Source: Christensenella intestinihominis
Lineage (GTDB): Bacteria; Bacillota; Clostridia; Christensenellales; Christensenellaceae
NCBI RefSeq assembly: GCF_001678845.1
Contig: NZ_MAIQ01000008.1
Coordinates: forward strand, 1-64,000
DNA length: 64,000 bases
Direction: 5' to 3'
In this document: positions 1 to 8,048 of the stretch, in pieces
Layout: each line of letters starts with the position of its first letter
Position numbering within the stretch: the stretch's first letter is position 1
The notes under the pieces: generated by a model
The model's input: the letters and a program-made list of their open reading frames with translations, nothing else
Databases searched by the model: none
Told to the model about the DNA's origin: nothing
Program-made: the position numbers and the translations under genes

Positions 1-198
1 TGGGCGGAAATGGGCGAGGCGCTGCGCGACATCGGATACGAGGGCGCGGTGGTCATGGAGCCGTTCGTGAAGCCGGGTGGCACGGTGGGAAGCGACATCA
101 AGATATGGCGGGACCTCTCGGAGGGTGCAAGTGAAGAACAGATGGACGCGGACATCCGGGAATCGCTGCAATTTGTGAAAAAACAGTTTGTGGAATGA
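1..198 (+). CDS. Sugar epimerase/isomerase, TIM-barrel, C-terminal fragment
   Basis: Only the last 65 residues are present; the reading frame is open to the left edge. The segment GYEGAVVMEPFVKPGG followed by a conserved W-R-D-L stretch resembles the C-terminus of the D-tagatose/D-psicose 3-epimerase group of xylose-isomerase-like TIM barrels, where the Glu in MEPF is usually a metal ligand. The family interconverts ketoses at C3 using a divalent metal. The exact substrate cannot be read from this fragment. It ends in a terminator at about 280-314, so it is the last gene of its operon. Family assignment is fairly safe; the specific activity is inference. Confidence 0.65.
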   Translation, partial: WAEMGEALRDIGYEGAVVMEPFVKPGGTVGSDIKIWRDLSEGASEEQMDADIRESLQFVKKQFVE

Positions 199-279
199 GT
201 ACGGCGGCGCTTTCCTCCTACGAAAGACAGAATCGCTCATAACACTCTCTCATCATAACAGGGAAATATTAGTGTTTCC

Positions 280-314
280 AAAAGAAAACGGGCCTTCGGG
301 CCTTTTTTCTTTTA
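280..314 (+). terminator. Intrinsic terminator after epimerase
   Basis: A GGCC-TTCG-GGCC tetraloop hairpin flanked by an A-rich 5' side and followed by TTTTTTCTTTT. It closes the operon of the epimerase fragment and separates it from rpiB. Confidence 0.8.
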
Positions 315-343
315 AACAGGTGGTAATCCATGACAAAATATTG

Positions 344-349
344 TATAAT
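344..349 (+). promoter_or_regulatory. Candidate -10 box for rpiB
   Basis: A perfect TATAAT lies 62 bases before the rpiB start. No good -35 hexamer sits 16-18 bases upstream, so the promoter assignment is tentative. Confidence 0.4.
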
Positions 350-411
350 TTAATATCGGGAAAGCGTTGTAAACAGCGCGATATCAAATTAAAAAACGGG
401 AGTCGGGGAAA

Positions 412-864
412 ATGAAAGTAGCATTTGGCTGTGATCACGGCGGATTCGTTTTAAGGGCCGAGATCATCGATTATTTGGAAAAAAACGGACATGAAATCAT
501 AGATTTCGGGGTGGATGGCGACCATTCGGTGGATTATCCGGATTACGGCCTTCCCGTCGCGGAATGCGTAAGCGCGGGAGAGGCGGACCTCGGGATCGTC
601 GCCTGCGGAACGGGAATCGGCATCTCCATCACGGCAAACAAGGTTCCGGGCATCCGCTGCGCGCTCCTGTCGGATACGTTCTCCGCGCACGCGACGCGCG
701 AGCATAACGACGCGAACGTCATGGCCCTCGGCGGCAGGACCATCGGCCCCGGCCTGGCGGTTGACATTGTGGACGTATTCCTGAATACGCCTTTTTCGGG
801 AGACGCCCGCCACCAGAGGAGAATTGACAAAATAACGGCAGTTGAAAAAAAATATTCTAAATAA
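412..864 (+). CDS. rpiB: Ribose-5-phosphate isomerase B
   Basis: The 150-residue product has the length and layout of RpiB, which interconverts ribose 5-phosphate and ribulose 5-phosphate in the cytosolic pentose phosphate pathway. Visible signatures are the N-terminal FGCDHGG, the catalytic cysteine motif [14 protein letters not shown] near residues 64-77, and the [12 protein letters not shown] segment around residue 98 that carries the phosphate-binding His and Arg. The ATG at 412 is preceded by a purine-rich GGGGAAA. The next gene, upp, starts 16 bases downstream, so the two are probably co-transcribed and link pentose phosphate supply to nucleotide salvage. RpiB/LacAB relatives can act on other aldose phosphates, but the context supports the housekeeping role. 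Confidence 0.93.
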   Translation: MKVAFGCDHGGFVLRAEIIDYLEKNGHEIIDFGVDGDHSVDYPDYGLPVAECVSAGEADLGIVACGTGIGISITANKVPGIRCALLSDTFSAHATREHNDANVMALGGRTIGPGLAVDIVDVFLNTPFSGDARHQRRIDKITAVEKKYSK

Positions 865-880
865 TTCGGAGGAGAGAAAA

Positions 881-1510
881 ATGGCGTCAGCACATGTATT
901 GGATCATCCGCTCCTGCAGCATAAGGTGTCGATGATTCGCGACAAAAACACAGGGACAAAGGAATTCCGGGAGCTCGTCAAGGAAATTGCCATGCTGATG
1001 GTGTACGAGGTCACGCGCGATATGCCGCTGAAGGAGGTAGAGGTGGAAACCCCTATCACAATGGCGCGCACGAAGGTGATTGCAGGCAAGATGGTCGGCA
1101 TCGTCCCGGTCCTGCGCGCGGGGCTCGGAATGGTGGAAGGCGTGCTGAACCTCATCCCCGGCGCCAAGGTCGGCCATATCGGCCTTTACCGCGATCCGGA
1201 TACGTTCGAGCCTGTGGAATACTATTGCAAGCTGCCTGTGGATGCGCAGGAACGCGAGCTGATCGTGCTCGACCCGATGCTGGCGACGGGCGGAAGCGCC
1301 TCCGACGCGATCGCGCTGATTAAAAAGCGCGGCTGCAATAACATCAAGCTGGTAAATATCATCGCATCCCCGGAAGGAATCGAGACGGTCCGCAAGGCCC
1401 ATCCCGATGTGGACGTATATGTGGCGGCCGTGGACGAAGGCCTCAACGACCACGCGTATATCGTGCCGGGCCTCGGGGACGCGGGCGACCGGCTGTTCGG
1501 CACCAAATAA
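881..1510 (+). CDS. upp: Uracil phosphoribosyltransferase
   Basis: A 209-residue protein matching Upp in length and sequence. It converts uracil and PRPP to UMP in pyrimidine salvage. The PRPP-binding loop is [15 protein letters not shown] at about residues 128-142, and the uracil-binding C-terminus [17 protein letters not shown] is intact. I chose the ATG at 881 because GGAGGAG at 868-874 is ideally placed; an in-frame TTG at 842 lies inside the end of rpiB and would add residues not seen in the family. A terminator at 1565-1594 ends the rpiB-upp unit. Confidence 0.95.
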   Translation: MASAHVLDHPLLQHKVSMIRDKNTGTKEFRELVKEIAMLMVYEVTRDMPLKEVEVETPITMARTKVIAGKMVGIVPVLRAGLGMVEGVLNLIPGAKVGHIGLYRDPDTFEPVEYYCKLPVDAQERELIVLDPMLATGGSASDAIALIKKRGCNNIKLVNIIASPEGIETVRKAHPDVDVYVAAVDEGLNDHAYIVPGLGDAGDRLFGTK

Positions 1511-1564
1511 TTATTCGGCCTGCCCTTGCCAAACAGGCGCGCGGCAGCCAATAAACGGAAAAGA

Positions 1565-1594
1565 CAGGCGGCATTTATTGTATGCCGCCTTTTC
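1565..1594 (+). terminator. Intrinsic terminator after upp
   Basis: AGGCGGCA and TGCCGCCT arms flank a short AT-rich loop, followed by TTTTCT. The hairpin ends just before the ribosome site of the next gene, so an ATG at 1582 inside it is not a credible start. Confidence 0.75.
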
Positions 1595-1611
1595 TGAAAA
1601 GAGGAAACTGT

Positions 1612-2895
1612 ATGCCCGATAAACGGGACTGGTACCGCCTCGATACGGCGGCAAAAATTTATCCGTCCATTTCCCAGACGCATAACAATACGACGTTCCG
1701 GCTCGAACTCGAGCTTGACGCGCCGGTAAAACAGGAAAAACTACAGGAAGCGCTTGTCAAAATCATGCCGCGCTTTCCCACCTTCGCGGTCACGCTGCGG
1801 CGGGGAATGTTCTGGTATTATTTCGAGCCCAACCCGGCGATTCCCGTGGTAAAAGAGGAAAACGGGTTCCCGTGCAAACGCCTCAAGGATTTCATCAACA
1901 ACGGGTTCCTGTTCAATATCATGTACTACAAAAAAAATGTCATCATGGAATGCTTCCACGGCCTTGCGGACGGCGCGGGCGCCATCGAGTTTTTCAAGAC
2001 CCTGATGTACGAATATTTTAAGCTGTGCGGCTATGATATGGACGCGGAGGGCATGGTGCTGGACGCGGAGGGAAAGGTTCCCGCGGAAGAACTGGAGAAC
2101 AGCTTCAACGCGTATTACGACGCCAAAGGGGAGGCGAACAAGCTGCGCGTTCCCAAGGCCTTCCACATTATGGGCACGCCCAATACGGACGGGGGCATTT
2201 TCCTGACGCACGGCATCATCGACCTTAATGAATTCCTGGCCAAGGTAAAGGCGCGCGGGGTAACGGTGTCGGCCTATGTGGCGGCGCTGCTCATTGCGTG
2301 TACGGCGAAGGAGCAGGGGCTCGAATATAAAAAGGACAAACGCCCCATTATTATTTCCGTGCCTATGGACCTGCGGGGAATGTTCCCCTCCCATACGCTC
2401 CGCAACTTCATTTCCTTTGCGAACGTCGGCACGGTAATCGACGGGAAGATCGATTTTGACCGCATCCTCGCGGATGTGTCCGCCCAGCTCAAAGCGGGGC
2501 TTTCAAAAGAAAATATTTCCGCGATGATTAACAAAAACGTCGGTTTTGAGAAAAATCCGTTTATCCGCATGACGCCGCTGTTTGTAAAAAACCTCGTGGT
2601 GTCGGCAAGCTATAAAAATTACGGGGAGGGCGGCTACACGATGGTGCTGTCCAACCTGCGCACCGCGCAATTCCCCAAAACCATGCAGGCCCATATCAGG
2701 CAGGTCTACTATGCGCTGGGGGTAAGCGATATGAACCCCATGAACTGCGTCGTGGTTTCCTATCAGGATAAAATGGTAATCACCCTTGCGCGCGGCATCA
2801 AGGAAACGGGCATCGTGCGCTACTTCTTCGAGCATTTTTCCAAAGAGCTCGGGATGCGCGTTGAAATACGCGGGAATGAATGGAGCGGGCAATGA
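1612..2895 (+). CDS. Condensation-fold (CoA-dependent) acyltransferase-like protein, copy 1
   Basis: A 427-residue protein of the chloramphenicol-acetyltransferase/condensation superfamily. The active-site motif HxxxDG appears as CFHGLADGAGAIEF near residue 115, with the expected catalytic His. A second conserved element, ISVPMDLRGMFPSHTLRNF, lies near residues 245-263 and corresponds to the DFGWG-side region of the fold. Fungal alcohol acetyltransferases and wax-ester or condensation proteins share this architecture, but substrate and acyl donor cannot be deduced. The start at 1612 follows GAGG at 1600. Its stop overlaps the next gene by four bases (ATGA), so the two are translationally coupled. 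A paralogous pair lies at 13305-15231, with the same order and an overlapping junction. Confidence 0.8.
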   Translation: MPDKRDWYRLDTAAKIYPSISQTHNNTTFRLELELDAPVKQEKLQEALVKIMPRFPTFAVTLRRGMFWYYFEPNPAIPVVKEENGFPCKRLKDFINNGFLFNIMYYKKNVIMECFHGLADGAGAIEFFKTLMYEYFKLCGYDMDAEGMVLDAEGKVPAEELENSFNAYYDAKGEANKLRVPKAFHIMGTPNTDGGIFLTHGIIDLNEFLAKVKARGVTVSAYVAALLIACTAKEQGLEYKKDKRPIIISVPMDLRGMFPSHTLRNFISFANVGTVIDGKIDFDRILADVSAQLKAGLSKENISAMINKNVGFEKNPFIRMTPLFVKNLVVSASYKNYGEGGYTMVLSNLRTAQFPKTMQAHIRQVYYALGVSDMNPMNCVVVSYQDKMVITLARGIKETGIVRYFFEHFSKELGMRVEIRGNEWSGQ

Positions 2896-3563
2896 TGAAT
2901 TACTGTGACGATTGCAAGGTATATGTGGATGCATGCCTGAAATTTTGTCCGCTGTGCGGGAAACGGCTCACGGAGCATCCGCTGGAAAATGAGCTGTACC
3001 CGCACGTGACGAAGAAAAAATTTGTGGACAGGCACAGCCTCACGATGGAATATATGTCCTTTGCAACATTCGTGGTTATCTGCCTGTGCATTGTGGTAAA
3101 CCTGTTCACGTGGGACGGGCATCCGTGGTTCCTCGCGGTGGCGGCGCCCGTGCTGTACACCTGGGTGCTCGTTTATATTACGATCCTGTCCGATATGTCC
3201 GCGGGCCTCAAAACCCTGCTGCAGGTGGTCACGCTCACCGCCATGTTTATCGCCTTCGACTATGTGGGCGGGGGCCTCGGGTGGTCCTACGAGGTAATGA
3301 TGCCGCTGCTCCTTGCCCTTGGCATTGCGTATATCGATCTCTATTCCTATTACCATAAATCCTACTGGAGGGACAACCTGCTCTTTGCCTTCCTGCTGCT
3401 CCTGCTCGGCTTTATCCCGCTGATCCTGCACCTGTCCGGGATACGGATCGCGCTCATCCCGCTGGTCCTGTCCACCTTTGCAAGCGCAATCACGGTTCTT
3501 GGAATCCTGCGTTTTGCCTTCCGCCAGCTGAAATCCGAAATGCAGCGGCGGTTCCACATGTGA
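2892..3563 (+). CDS. DUF6320-like zinc-ribbon polytopic membrane protein, copy 1
   Basis: The 223-residue product begins with a zinc ribbon, YCDDCKVYV...FCPLCGKRL, with two CxxC pairs in the first 30 residues. It continues with about six hydrophobic helices from roughly residue 55 to 210 and ends in a short basic tail. I recognise it as DUF6320-like; no biochemical function is known to me. The N-terminal ribbon probably faces the cytosol. The start at 2892 overlaps the acyltransferase stop; an adjacent ATG at 2895 is equally possible. Always pairing with the acyltransferase (see 14566-15231) suggests a membrane partner, possibly moving or presenting a lipid substrate, which is inference. Confidence 0.75.
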   Translation: MMNYCDDCKVYVDACLKFCPLCGKRLTEHPLENELYPHVTKKKFVDRHSLTMEYMSFATFVVICLCIVVNLFTWDGHPWFLAVAAPVLYTWVLVYITILSDMSAGLKTLLQVVTLTAMFIAFDYVGGGLGWSYEVMMPLLLALGIAYIDLYSYYHKSYWRDNLLFAFLLLLLGFIPLILHLSGIRIALIPLVLSTFASAITVLGILRFAFRQLKSEMQRRFHM

Positions 3564-3583
3564 TTTTTGAAAGGAAGGAAACA

Positions 3584-3886
3584 ATGGTCCGTCATATTAT
3601 TTTATGGAATATCAAAGAAGAAATTGCGGACGGGGAACGCGTGCGCGTAAAGGAAAACATGAAGCGGGAGCTGGAGGCGCTCCGGGGAAAAATAGAAGGC
3701 CTCCTCGAGATGGAGGTCGTGACCTGCCCGCTTCCCTCCTGCAACGCGGACGTTATGCTGAAAAGCGCGTTTGCGGATGCGCAGGCCCTTGCGGCCTATA
3801 TCGTCCATCCCGAGCATAAACGGGTGGGGCGGGATTTTGTCCGCCCGTTCGTGTGCAACCGTATGTGCATGGATTATGAAGACTAA
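3584..3886 (+). CDS. Dabb (stress-responsive alpha/beta barrel) domain protein
   Basis: A 100-residue single-domain protein with the Dabb/EthD-like hallmarks: MVRHIILWNIKEE at the start, and a C-terminal YIVHPEHKRVGRDFVRPFV segment containing the conserved H-P-x-H. Members form dimeric ferredoxin-like barrels; some plant and bacterial relatives act as small cyclases or cofactor-binding proteins, but most are of unknown role. The start at 3584 follows GGAAGGA at 3572. It is the last gene before a strong terminator at 3901-3930 and probably shares a transcript with the acyltransferase pair. Confidence 0.8.
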   Translation: MVRHIILWNIKEEIADGERVRVKENMKRELEALRGKIEGLLEMEVVTCPLPSCNADVMLKSAFADAQALAAYIVHPEHKRVGRDFVRPFVCNRMCMDYED

Positions 3887-3900
3887 AAAAAACCGCAATA

Positions 3901-3930
3901 AAAAATCCGGCGCGCGGCCGGATTTTTTCG
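3901..3930 (+). terminator. Intrinsic terminator after Dabb gene
   Basis: AATCCGGC and GCCGGATT arms are separated by a short GC loop and flanked by A5 and T6, so it may act in both directions and also end the leftward lipoprotein gene at 3939. Confidence 0.85.
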
Positions 3931-3938
3931 TTTCCCTT

Positions 3939-4358
3939 TTATTTTTTCAGCGCAACGGGTGAAAAAGCGCTCCCGCCAAGGCTGAATTCCTTGCCGCCGG
4001 CCGCCCAGCCGGAAGGAACCTCAAACAAGAGCACGGCCTGCACGTCGGTGCCGTTCGATTCAAACGCAAGCCTGGCGCACGGATATTGCCCGCTGCCGTC
4101 CGTCACATAGCATGGCTCGCCGTCCACCGGCATGAACGAGCTTTGCGCGTCGTCAAGGTCCCGGTCAGAGGTTGCGAGCGTGACCGTAAGGAGCGTGTTC
4201 CCGCTTCCCGCCGTGCGGTCCAGCGCCTGTTCGGCCGTCTTAATTGCCGCAACTTCATATCCTGCGCCAGAGGTTTGGAAAGTAACCGCCGGCGCACATG
4301 CGCACAAGGCGGCGGTTAATACCAGCAGGGTGCATACAATGGAAATAAATTTCTTCAT
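3939..4358 (-). CDS. Small putative lipoprotein
   Basis: A 139-residue product with a lipoprotein signal: MKKF, a hydrophobic stretch ISIVCTLLVLTAA, then LCAC as lipobox, giving a predicted lipidated Cys near residue 21. The mature part is Ala/Gly/Asp-rich, and a late segment reads as ordinary beta-rich sequence (VQAVLLFEVPSGW, FSLGGSAFSPVALKK), similar in feel to DUF4352/immunoglobulin-like extracytoplasmic domains. I do not recognise a specific family. The start at 4358 puts the signal at the N-terminus; nine extra residues upstream are possible but not signal-like. It is a single gene, convergent with the Dabb gene. Confidence 0.6.
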   Translation of the reverse strand: MKKFISIVCTLLVLTAALCACAPAVTFQTSGAGYEVAAIKTAEQALDRTAGSGNTLLTVTLATSDRDLDDAQSSFMPVDGEPCYVTDGSGQYPCARLAFESNGTDVQAVLLFEVPSGWAAGGKEFSLGGSAFSPVALKK

Positions 4359-4516
4359 GGGTCCTCCGAAACCATATATCGGCAACGATATACGAAATGT
4401 TGTAATATCTTTATGATATTACGAAAAGGAAAGAATTGCAACCTTGATTCAGCGGGTAAAGATGGAATCCGCGGCAGGAGGGCGGCATGCCGCGCCGCGG
4501 AAATATTGAAAAAAAG

Positions 4517-4545
4517 TTGACGGGCAGGAAGCGATTTGTTAATAT
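4517..4545 (+). promoter_or_regulatory. purA promoter
   Basis: TTGACG at 4517-4522, a 17-base spacer, and TAATAT at 4540-4545. Transcription would begin near 4552, about 90 bases before the purA ATG. Confidence 0.7.
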
Positions 4546-4558
4546 AAGGTAGGATATT

Positions 4559-4593
4559 GCCGTGGAATGTGCGAATGTTCCATGGCTTTTTTA
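4559..4593 (+). terminator. Terminator-like hairpin in purA leader (candidate attenuator)
   Basis: GCCGTGGAA at 4559-4567 pairs with TTCCATGGC at 4578-4586 (one G-U pair) and is followed by TTTTTT. It sits a few bases after the predicted start of transcription and about 50 bases before the purA start, so it would stop most transcripts unless antiterminated. No alternative antiterminator was worked out by eye. Confidence 0.55.
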
Positions 4594-4644
4594 TGTTTTT
4601 CGTGGAAAATCCCGAAATATTGAAACATGTTAGGAGTGAACGAA

Positions 4645-5922
4645 ATGTCCGGTATCGTGGTGTTCGGCGCCCAGTGGGGCGACGAAGGGAAGGGCAGGTT
4701 TGTAGATTATCTGGCCTCCAAGGCAGATGTGGTGGTTCGTTACCAGGGGGGGAACAACGCGGGTCATACCGTCGTTGCGGACGGAGTGACGTATAAGCTC
4801 CACCTGATTCCTTCCGGCATCCTTTCCAAAGGGAAAGCCTGCGTAATTGCCAACGGCGTGGTCATCGACCCGTCGGCGCTGAAAAAGGAAATTGATTACC
4901 TTGCGGAGCGCGGCGTATCGGTGGATAATCTCTATATCAGCGATAGGGCGCATATGATTATGCCTTACCACCGGGAGCTTGACGCGCTGAACGAGAAAAA
5001 GCTGGGGGACTTCAAAATCGGCACCACGGGCAACGGCATTGGTCCCTGCTATAAGGATAAGGTTGGGCGCACCGGCCTTCGCATGTGCGACCTGCTGGAC
5101 GAGGAATCTTTTCCGGAAAAACTCAAAAAGTGCATAGAGGATAAAAACGAGATCATCACCAAGGTATATGGCGGCGATCCGCTCGATTACGAAGCGATCC
5201 TTGAAGAGTTCAGGGCGCACGCAAAATATTTCCGGCCGTTCGTGTGCGATACGGTCTCCATGCTGCAGGAATATAAGGAAGCGGGCAAGACGATGCTTTT
5301 TGAAGGCGCGCAGGGCATGCTTCTCGATATCGATTTCGGCACATACCCCTACGTTACGTCCTCCCATCCGAATACGGGCGGCGTATGCGCGGGCGCGGGC
5401 GTGGGGCCCCAGGTCATCACGGACGTGATCGGCGTGGTTAAGGCCTATACGACGCGCGTGGGCGAGGGCCCGTTCGTGACGGAGCTCTTCGACGCGACGG
5501 GCGACGCAATCCGCGAAAAGGGCCATGAATACGGAACGACGACGGGGCGGCCCCGCCGCTGCGGCTGGCTCGATCTCGTAATCGTCGATTTTGCGGCAAA
5601 AACAAGCGGTATCACGGGCTTTGCTGTGTCCCGCATGGATACGCTCGGCGGTCTTGACAAAGTTTATGTTTGCACTGGATACGACATTGATGGTAAAATA
5701 GTGAATACATATCCGGCGTCGCTCGAAACGCTTGCGAAGGCGAAGCCGGTTTATAAAGAGTTCGAGGGCTGGAGCTCCGATCTTTCCAGCATCCGCAAAT
5801 ATGAAGATTTGCCGGATGCGGCCAAAACCTACATCGAGTTCATCGAACAGCAGACCGGCGTTCCGGTTGTGATGATCGGCGTGGGCGCGGGACGCGAAGA
5901 GTGTATCTATCGCGGCCTGTAA
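4645..5922 (+). CDS. purA: Adenylosuccinate synthetase
   Basis: The 425-residue protein is full length for PurA, which makes adenylosuccinate from IMP, aspartate and GTP in the first committed step to AMP. Signatures are the GTP-binding loop GAQWGDEGKGR at residues 8-18, the catalytic Asp and QGGNNAGHTV segment near 36-46, the IMP-binding GTTGNGIGPCYKDK around 128, and GTTTGRPRRCGWLD near 297-310. The start at 4645 follows TTAGGAG. It has its own promoter and a terminator-like leader hairpin, suggesting attenuation. The SRP RNA gene begins 23 bases after the stop. Confidence 0.96.
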   Translation: MSGIVVFGAQWGDEGKGRFVDYLASKADVVVRYQGGNNAGHTVVADGVTYKLHLIPSGILSKGKACVIANGVVIDPSALKKEIDYLAERGVSVDNLYISDRAHMIMPYHRELDALNEKKLGDFKIGTTGNGIGPCYKDKVGRTGLRMCDLLDEESFPEKLKKCIEDKNEIITKVYGGDPLDYEAILEEFRAHAKYFRPFVCDTVSMLQEYKEAGKTMLFEGAQGMLLDIDFGTYPYVTSSHPNTGGVCAGAGVGPQVITDVIGVVKAYTTRVGEGPFVTELFDATGDAIREKGHEYGTTTGRPRRCGWLDLVIVDFAAKTSGITGFAVSRMDTLGGLDKVYVCTGYDIDGKIVNTYPASLETLAKAKPVYKEFEGWSSDLSSIRKYEDLPDAAKTYIEFIEQQTGVPVVMIGVGAGREECIYRGL

Positions 5923-5945
5923 ACTAAATATTGTGTTCAAAGTTT

Positions 5946-6214
5946 GCCGTACTAGACGGGGAGTTAGCGGTGTCCTGTAACCCGCAAGCCGCTATAGCGG
6001 GGTTGAATTCCGCGCGGAGGGTCTTCCCGGCAAGGTATGGAGTATGTTAATCGGTGTTGATGGATGGGTCCTGTGCAATGCTGCGCTGTGAACCCTGTCA
6101 GGTCCTGACGGAAGCAGCAGTAAGCAGATTGCAGTGTGTGCCGCAGGTTCGCCTGTTCTGAGCCGATGGCGTAATTTCCTCTTGTGGGGTAAGATTCGAT
6201 GCGCGGTGTACGGC
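5946..6214 (+). ncRNA. ffs: Signal recognition particle RNA, long Bacillus/Clostridium type
   Basis: The S-domain hallmark GTCAGGTCCTGACGGAAGCA is present near 6097-6116, and the Alu-domain segment with CGGGGAGTTAGCGGTGTCCT appears near the 5' end, as in Bacillus scRNA. The ends pair exactly: GCCGTAC at 5946-5952 with GTACGGC at 6208-6214, giving a length of about 269 bases. It scaffolds the Ffh GTPase for co-translational protein targeting to the membrane. End positions follow the terminal helix and could be off by a few bases before processing. Confidence 0.93.
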
Positions 6215-6223
6215 TTCTGGTTT

Positions 6224-6258
6224 TAAAAAGAAAGGCACGTCAGGTGCCTTTCTTTTTT
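6224..6258. terminator. Terminator of SRP RNA, probably bidirectional
   Basis: AAAGAAAGGCAC and GTGCCTTTCTTT arms around a short loop, with T-rich tails on both strands. It closes the SRP RNA and also lies at the 3' end of the leftward HxlR gene. Confidence 0.85.
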
Positions 6259-6595
6259 ATCGTGGCAGGCGGTTCCGGTCGCCCCATTCACACATGGAAT
6301 CGAGGATTGGGATAAGGGATTTTCCACGTTCCGTAAGGCTGTATTCCACCTTGGGCGGTATTTGCGGATATTCCTCGCGGTGCACAAGACCGTCCGCTTC
6401 CAGCTCCTTTAAAGACAGGCTCAGGGTTTTGTAGGAAATCGTGCCGATATATTTTTTCATTTCGTTGAATCGCACTACGCCAAATTCCATAAGCGTATAT
6501 AAAATCGTCATCTTATATTTCCCGCTGATGAGGGACAGGGTATAGCTGAATCCGGTTTCTCCGAGGCTCGCGTTTGCAATGCAGTCAAGGCTCAT
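6257..6595 (-). CDS. HxlR-family winged-helix transcriptional regulator
   Basis: The 112-residue protein has the HxlR layout: an N-terminal Cys (Cys5), the LISGKYKMTILYTLMEFGVVRFNEMKK wing-helix region (positions about 22-48), then YKTLSLSLKELEADGLVHRE, the conserved YSLTERGKSL motif and a short C-terminus. HxlR proteins bind DNA as dimers and many sense electrophiles or redox change through the N-terminal Cys. It is divergent from a flavodoxin-fold reductase at 6728, the usual arrangement for a regulator and its target. AAAGGAGAG precedes the start at 6595. Confidence 0.9.
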   Translation of the reverse strand: MSLDCIANASLGETGFSYTLSLISGKYKMTILYTLMEFGVVRFNEMKKYIGTISYKTLSLSLKELEADGLVHREEYPQIPPKVEYSLTERGKSLIPILDSMCEWGDRNRLPR

Positions 6596-6727
6596 TATTC
6601 ACTCTCCTTTTGGTTAGTATAACACCTGAATGTGCGTACTTGATTTATTTCACTATTGCACTAAAATTGTAAATAAAGGTTTCGCCGGTGTCAACAGATT
6701 TTGTACAATAAAAAAGGAGAATGGGAA

Positions 6728-7276
6728 ATGAATAAAAAAATTGCAATACTGAACGGAAGCCCGCGGCGGAAAGGAAACACCTCCACCCTGGTGCAAGCAT
6801 TTACCAAGGGGGCCGAGGCGTCCGGAAATACGGTTAGGGAATTCTTTTTGGATAAGATGGATATCCGCGGATGCAAAGGCTGCTTTGGCGGGGGGAAAAA
6901 CGCGGACAGCCCGTGCGTGCAGAAAGACGATATGGATCAGGTTTACCCGGCCTACAGGGACGCAGATATTGTCGTACTGGCGACTCCGCTCTATTTTTGG
7001 ACGGTCAGCGGCCAGCTCAAATGCGCGATCGACCGTCTGTTTGCGGTGGCGGAGGGCAACCCGGGTTATCGTAATCCGGAAAAGGAGAGCATCCTGCTTA
7101 TGGCGGCGGAGGGAAACGGCTTTGAGGAAACCGTTTATTGGTATGACCGCCTGATGGATCATCTGCAATGGAAAAGCATCGGAAAAGTTCTTTGCGGCGG
7201 CGTTACAGGGCTCGGCGATATCGCGGGAAGGGAAGAACTGGAAGAAGCCCGGAAATTGGGAGTATCGATCCGGTAA
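6728..7276 (+). CDS. Flavodoxin-fold NADPH-dependent FMN reductase
   Basis: A 182-residue flavoprotein with the FMN-binding loop LNGSPRRKGNTSTL at residues 6-19 and the CKGCFGGG...PCVQKDDM cysteine-bearing insert near residues 48-66, typical of iron-sulfur-flavoprotein/FMN-reductase relatives in anaerobes. PLYFWTVSGQLKCAIDR near 96-112 is the second conserved FMN-side element. Members reduce quinones, azo or nitro compounds, or serve as electron carriers. The start at 6728 follows AAAAGGAGA; an upstream in-frame start lacks such a site. It is divergent from HxlR and followed 35 bases later by a second member, so both are likely HxlR-controlled. Confidence 0.85.
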   Translation: MNKKIAILNGSPRRKGNTSTLVQAFTKGAEASGNTVREFFLDKMDIRGCKGCFGGGKNADSPCVQKDDMDQVYPAYRDADIVVLATPLYFWTVSGQLKCAIDRLFAVAEGNPGYRNPEKESILLMAAEGNGFEETVYWYDRLMDHLQWKSIGKVLCGGVTGLGDIAGREELEEARKLGVSIR

Positions 7277-7311
7277 AAGAAAGGGTATAATGAAACCCAG
7301 AGGTGATTTTG

Positions 7312-7935
7312 ATGAAGGTTTTGTTCATAAACGGAAGTCCGAATGAACGCGGCTGTACCTATACGGCCCTGCATGAAGTGGAAAAGACGCTCCGCGTGCA
7401 TGGAATTGAAACGGAAATCCTCTATCTGGGGAAAAAGTCGGTTGCAGGCTGTATCGACTGTTCCGCCTGCGCGCAAACGGGAAAATGTGTGTTTGACGAC
7501 CAGGTAAACGCCGTCATCGCGCGCATCGATACCATCGACGCGCTCATCGTCGGCTCTCCCGTCTATTATTCCGGGCCCACAGGGCAGGTAACGGCGTTCC
7601 TCGACCGCCTGTTCCATGCCGCGGGGGAGCGGAAAATGAAAGGTAAACCCGGCGCGGCAGTTGTTTCCTGCCGCCGCGGCGGCGCGACTGCCGCGTTTGA
7701 CCGGCTGAATAAATATTTCAGCATCAGCAGCATGCCCATCGTAACGTCGCAGTATTGGAATCAGGTGCACGGATTCACGCCGGAGGATGTAATGCGTGAC
7801 GAGGAGGGCCTGCAAACCATGCGTACGCTCGGGGAAAATATGGCATGGCTGCTCCGGTGTATCGAAGCGGGCCGGAAAGAGGGCGTTCCTGCGCCGCAGT
7901 ATGAACCGCGCGTTATGACAAACTATATCCGCTGA
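7312..7935 (+). CDS. Flavodoxin-fold FMN reductase / NAD(P)H oxidoreductase
   Basis: A 207-residue paralog-like protein of the same fold: FINGSPNERGCTYTAL at residues 4-19, a Cys cluster CIDCSACAQTGKCVF near 47-61, then PVYYSGPTGQVTAFLDRLF near 84-102. The CxxC and further Cys in the insert match the small iron-sulfur flavoprotein-like reductases common in Clostridia. An in-frame GTG at 7303 is less likely because AGAGGTGA fits the ATG at 7312. The hairpin region 7950-7990 downstream lacks a T-tract. Function is a low-potential flavin reductase of unknown substrate. Confidence 0.85.
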   Translation: MKVLFINGSPNERGCTYTALHEVEKTLRVHGIETEILYLGKKSVAGCIDCSACAQTGKCVFDDQVNAVIARIDTIDALIVGSPVYYSGPTGQVTAFLDRLFHAAGERKMKGKPGAAVVSCRRGGATAAFDRLNKYFSISSMPIVTSQYWNQVHGFTPEDVMRDEEGLQTMRTLGENMAWLLRCIEAGRKEGVPAPQYEPRVMTNYIR

Positions 7936-8010
7936 CCGTGCGCTTTGCCCGGTATAACAAACGCCCCGAAGCCATAGGGGCGCTGCGTTTGGCGTCAGTG
8001 AATGCTTAAA

Positions 8011-8046
8011 ACAAAGAGGCCGTCCCCCCAAAGGGACGGCCTCTTC
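8011..8046. terminator. Terminator for leftward methyltransferase operon
   Basis: AGAGGCCGTCCC and GGGACGGCCTCT form a perfect 12-base stem. The T-rich side (TTTGTTTT) is on the minus strand, so it mainly ends the gene at 8049. Confidence 0.8.
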
Positions 8047-8048
8047 CG

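Noticed and set aside
4630-5940. Open frame of 436 codons opposite purA
   Set aside because: Antisense shadow of purA without recognisable domains.
7950-7995. Terminator after the second FMN reductase
   Set aside because: CGCCCC/GGGGCG hairpin exists but without a T-tract; the true strong hairpin nearby is at 8011-8046 and faces the other way.
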